From the NCBI GenBank assembly GCA_038231495.1, contig JBBRLG010000426.1, positions 1 to 6,591 on the forward strand: 6,591 nt of DNA, read 5' to 3'. Below are positions 5,566-6,591 of this stretch, piece by piece; positions within the stretch are counted from its first letter, which is position 1, and every line of letters begins with the position of its first letter. This DNA comes from JBBRLG01 sp038231495. Lineage in GTDB: Bacteria > Planctomycetota > Planctomycetia > Gemmatales > Gemmataceae. The notes below the pieces were generated by a model. The model was given only the letters and a program-made list of their open reading frames with translations, did no database searches and was not told the DNA's origin. Both the position numbers and the translations under genes were made by a program.

Positions 5566-6516
5566 ATGATCCTCGAAGTCCAGCACGAAACGCGGTTGAC
5601 CTACCCGGAAGCGGTGGCGGAGGCCGTCACCGAGTTGCGCATGGAACCGGCCAGCGACGCCGACCAGAGCTGCCGGTCGTTCCACCTCGCCGTGTCGCCG
5701 ACCGCCGACGTGTCGCGCTACCAGGACGGCTTCGGCAACCGCGTCCACCACTTCAACCTGCTCGGCGGCCACGACCAGGTTCGCATCCTCGCCGCCGGCG
5801 TGGTCGAGACGCACCCGCGGCCGCTGGCCCCGACCGCGTGCAAGGCAACGTATCCGCTCGACCCCGACCAGCTGGACCTCGCCGTGCTGGATTTCGTGCA
5901 GTTCCGCGGGCCGGTGCGGGCCACGCCGCGCCTGACGCCGGTCCTCGACGCCGTGCGGCCGCGCCCCGGCACGCCCCTGGGCGAACTTGCCCTGCAGGTC
6001 AGCCATTACATCAACGGCCACTTCGAGTACGCGCGCCACGTGACGCTCGCCAGCTCGCCCGTGGACGACGTGCTGGAACAGGGCAAGGGCGTCTGTCAGG
6101 ATTTCACGCACCTCATGATCGCGGTGCTGCGGTCGTTCGGCGTGCCGGCCCGTTACGTCAGCGGCTACATCCACCGGGTCAACAAGGAATCGCAGAGCCA
6201 CGCCTGGTGCGAGGTCTGGCTGCCGGACCTGGGCTGGGTGGGGATCGACCCGACCAACGACTGCCCGGTGACGGAACATTTCATCAAGGTGGCCGTGGGC
6301 CGCGACTTTACGGACGTGCCGCCGAACAAGGGCGTGTACCGCGGCCGCGCCACGGAGGCGATCCACGTGCGCGTCGAAACGCGCGAGTTGCCGTTCCTGC
6401 CGTCGCTGTCGTGGCAGGAGCAGTTGCCGCCGCTGAACGTGCCGCTGACGGCGATCCGGCCGTCGCGGCGCACGCTGTCGGGCAACGGCGACCCGGACTC
6501 GCAACAACAACAGTGA
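5566..6516 (+). CDS. Bacterial transglutaminase-like protein (COG1305 type)
   Basis: This is a 316-residue two-domain protein of the transglutaminase/papain-like fold. Residues 1 to about 85 form the bacterial transglutaminase-like N-terminal beta domain, starting with the typical HETRLTY segment. The core covers about 140-235. The triad is intact: Cys177 in GKGVCQDFTHL, His212 in SQSHAWCEVWLP and Asp228 in GWVGIDPTND. The C-terminal part has the family's YRGRA and VETREL segments and ends in a polar, glutamine-rich tail. Members of this family are usually thought to act as peptidases or amidases on isopeptide or peptide bonds rather than as cross-linkers. There is no signal peptide, which suggests a cytoplasmic role. 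In many bacteria this type sits beside alpha-E and circularly permuted ATP-grasp genes, but neither is in this window. The ATG is set by the family-typical start. A GGGAAG site lies 14 bases upstream, farther than ideal, so translation initiation may be weak. Confidence 0.94.
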   Translation: MILEVQHETRLTYPEAVAEAVTELRMEPASDADQSCRSFHLAVSPTADVSRYQDGFGNRVHHFNLLGGHDQVRILAAGVVETHPRPLAPTACKATYPLDPDQLDLAVLDFVQFRGPVRATPRLTPVLDAVRPRPGTPLGELALQVSHYINGHFEYARHVTLASSPVDDVLEQGKGVCQDFTHLMIAVLRSFGVPARYVSGYIHRVNKESQSHAWCEVWLPDLGWVGIDPTNDCPVTEHFIKVAVGRDFTDVPPNKGVYRGRATEAIHVRVETRELPFLPSLSWQEQLPPLNVPLTAIRPSRRTLSGNGDPDSQQQQ

Positions 6517-6563
6517 GACGAATGCGCCCAGGAATGCCGATAGGCGTGGGGGTAGAAAACCAG

Positions 6564-6591
6564 CGGAAGGCAAGGGATTTGAACCCTCAAC
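6564..6591 (-). tRNA. tRNA gene, 3' half only, probably tRNA-Ser
   Basis: Read on the - strand, the window edge gives GTT, then a T-arm (stem GAGGG/CCCTT, loop TTCAAAT), then the acceptor strand GCCTTCC and discriminator G. The T-loop has the invariant TTC and A, and the stem pairs with one G-T at its base. The 5' part lies beyond position 6591. The 3' CCA is not encoded (CTG follows the discriminator), so it must be added by tRNA nucleotidyltransferase. Discriminator G with an acceptor that should begin GGAAGGC fits many bacterial tRNA-Ser genes, but the anticodon is not in view. It converges on the transglutaminase gene, leaving 47 bases between them. Confidence 0.8.

Noticed and set aside
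5518..6573. A 351-codon open frame on the - strand
   Set aside because: It is antisense to the transglutaminase gene, whose triad is intact. Its product is arginine/histidine/valine-rich with no motif, as expected from reading GC-rich coding DNA backward.
6564..6591. The tRNA 3' end as the attachment site of an integrated element
   Set aside because: No second copy of the T-arm/acceptor segment and no integrase gene were seen in the window.

Overview
The window is high-GC bacterial DNA with all protein genes on the + strand. It most resembles a planctomycete of the Gemmata type. That is an inference from the exported WD40 propeller, the very large uncharacterised lipoprotein, the strong G/C bias at third codon positions and the repeat-rich gaps between genes. 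No marker gene in the window fixes the taxon.

Layout. Positions 1-100 hold two neighbouring period-7 repeat arrays. A secreted seven-bladed WD40 protein follows (101-1153). The gap 1154-1607 contains a long REPIN-like hairpin (1195-1249), the start of a possible exported protein (1277 onward) and a good intrinsic terminator (1452-1485). That terminator probably closes the WD40 transcription unit. Next is an 888-residue lipoprotein (1608-4274), unrecognised as a family, whose C-terminal third appears to be two copies of one module. A 121-base gap carries possible promoter elements and a small hairpin. It leads to an M42 aminopeptidase with every metal-binding and catalytic residue present (4396-5469). 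The 96-base gap after it carries a second copy (37 of 39 positions identical) of the heptamer array seen at the left edge. A two-domain bacterial transglutaminase-like protein with an intact Cys-His-Asp triad follows (5566-6516). The window ends inside the 3' half of a tRNA gene, probably tRNA-Ser, on the - strand (6564-6591).

The genes do not form an obvious pathway. The WD40 protein and the lipoprotein are exported and probably act at the cell envelope. The M42 peptidase and the transglutaminase-like protein have no signal peptide and probably act on peptides in the cytoplasm. Gaps of 96 to 454 bases, a terminator and separate leaders suggest mostly independent transcription. I see no defence system, CRISPR array, transposase or phage gene. 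The most unusual content is the non-coding repeats (the paired heptamer arrays and the REPIN-like hairpin) and the internal duplication in the lipoprotein.
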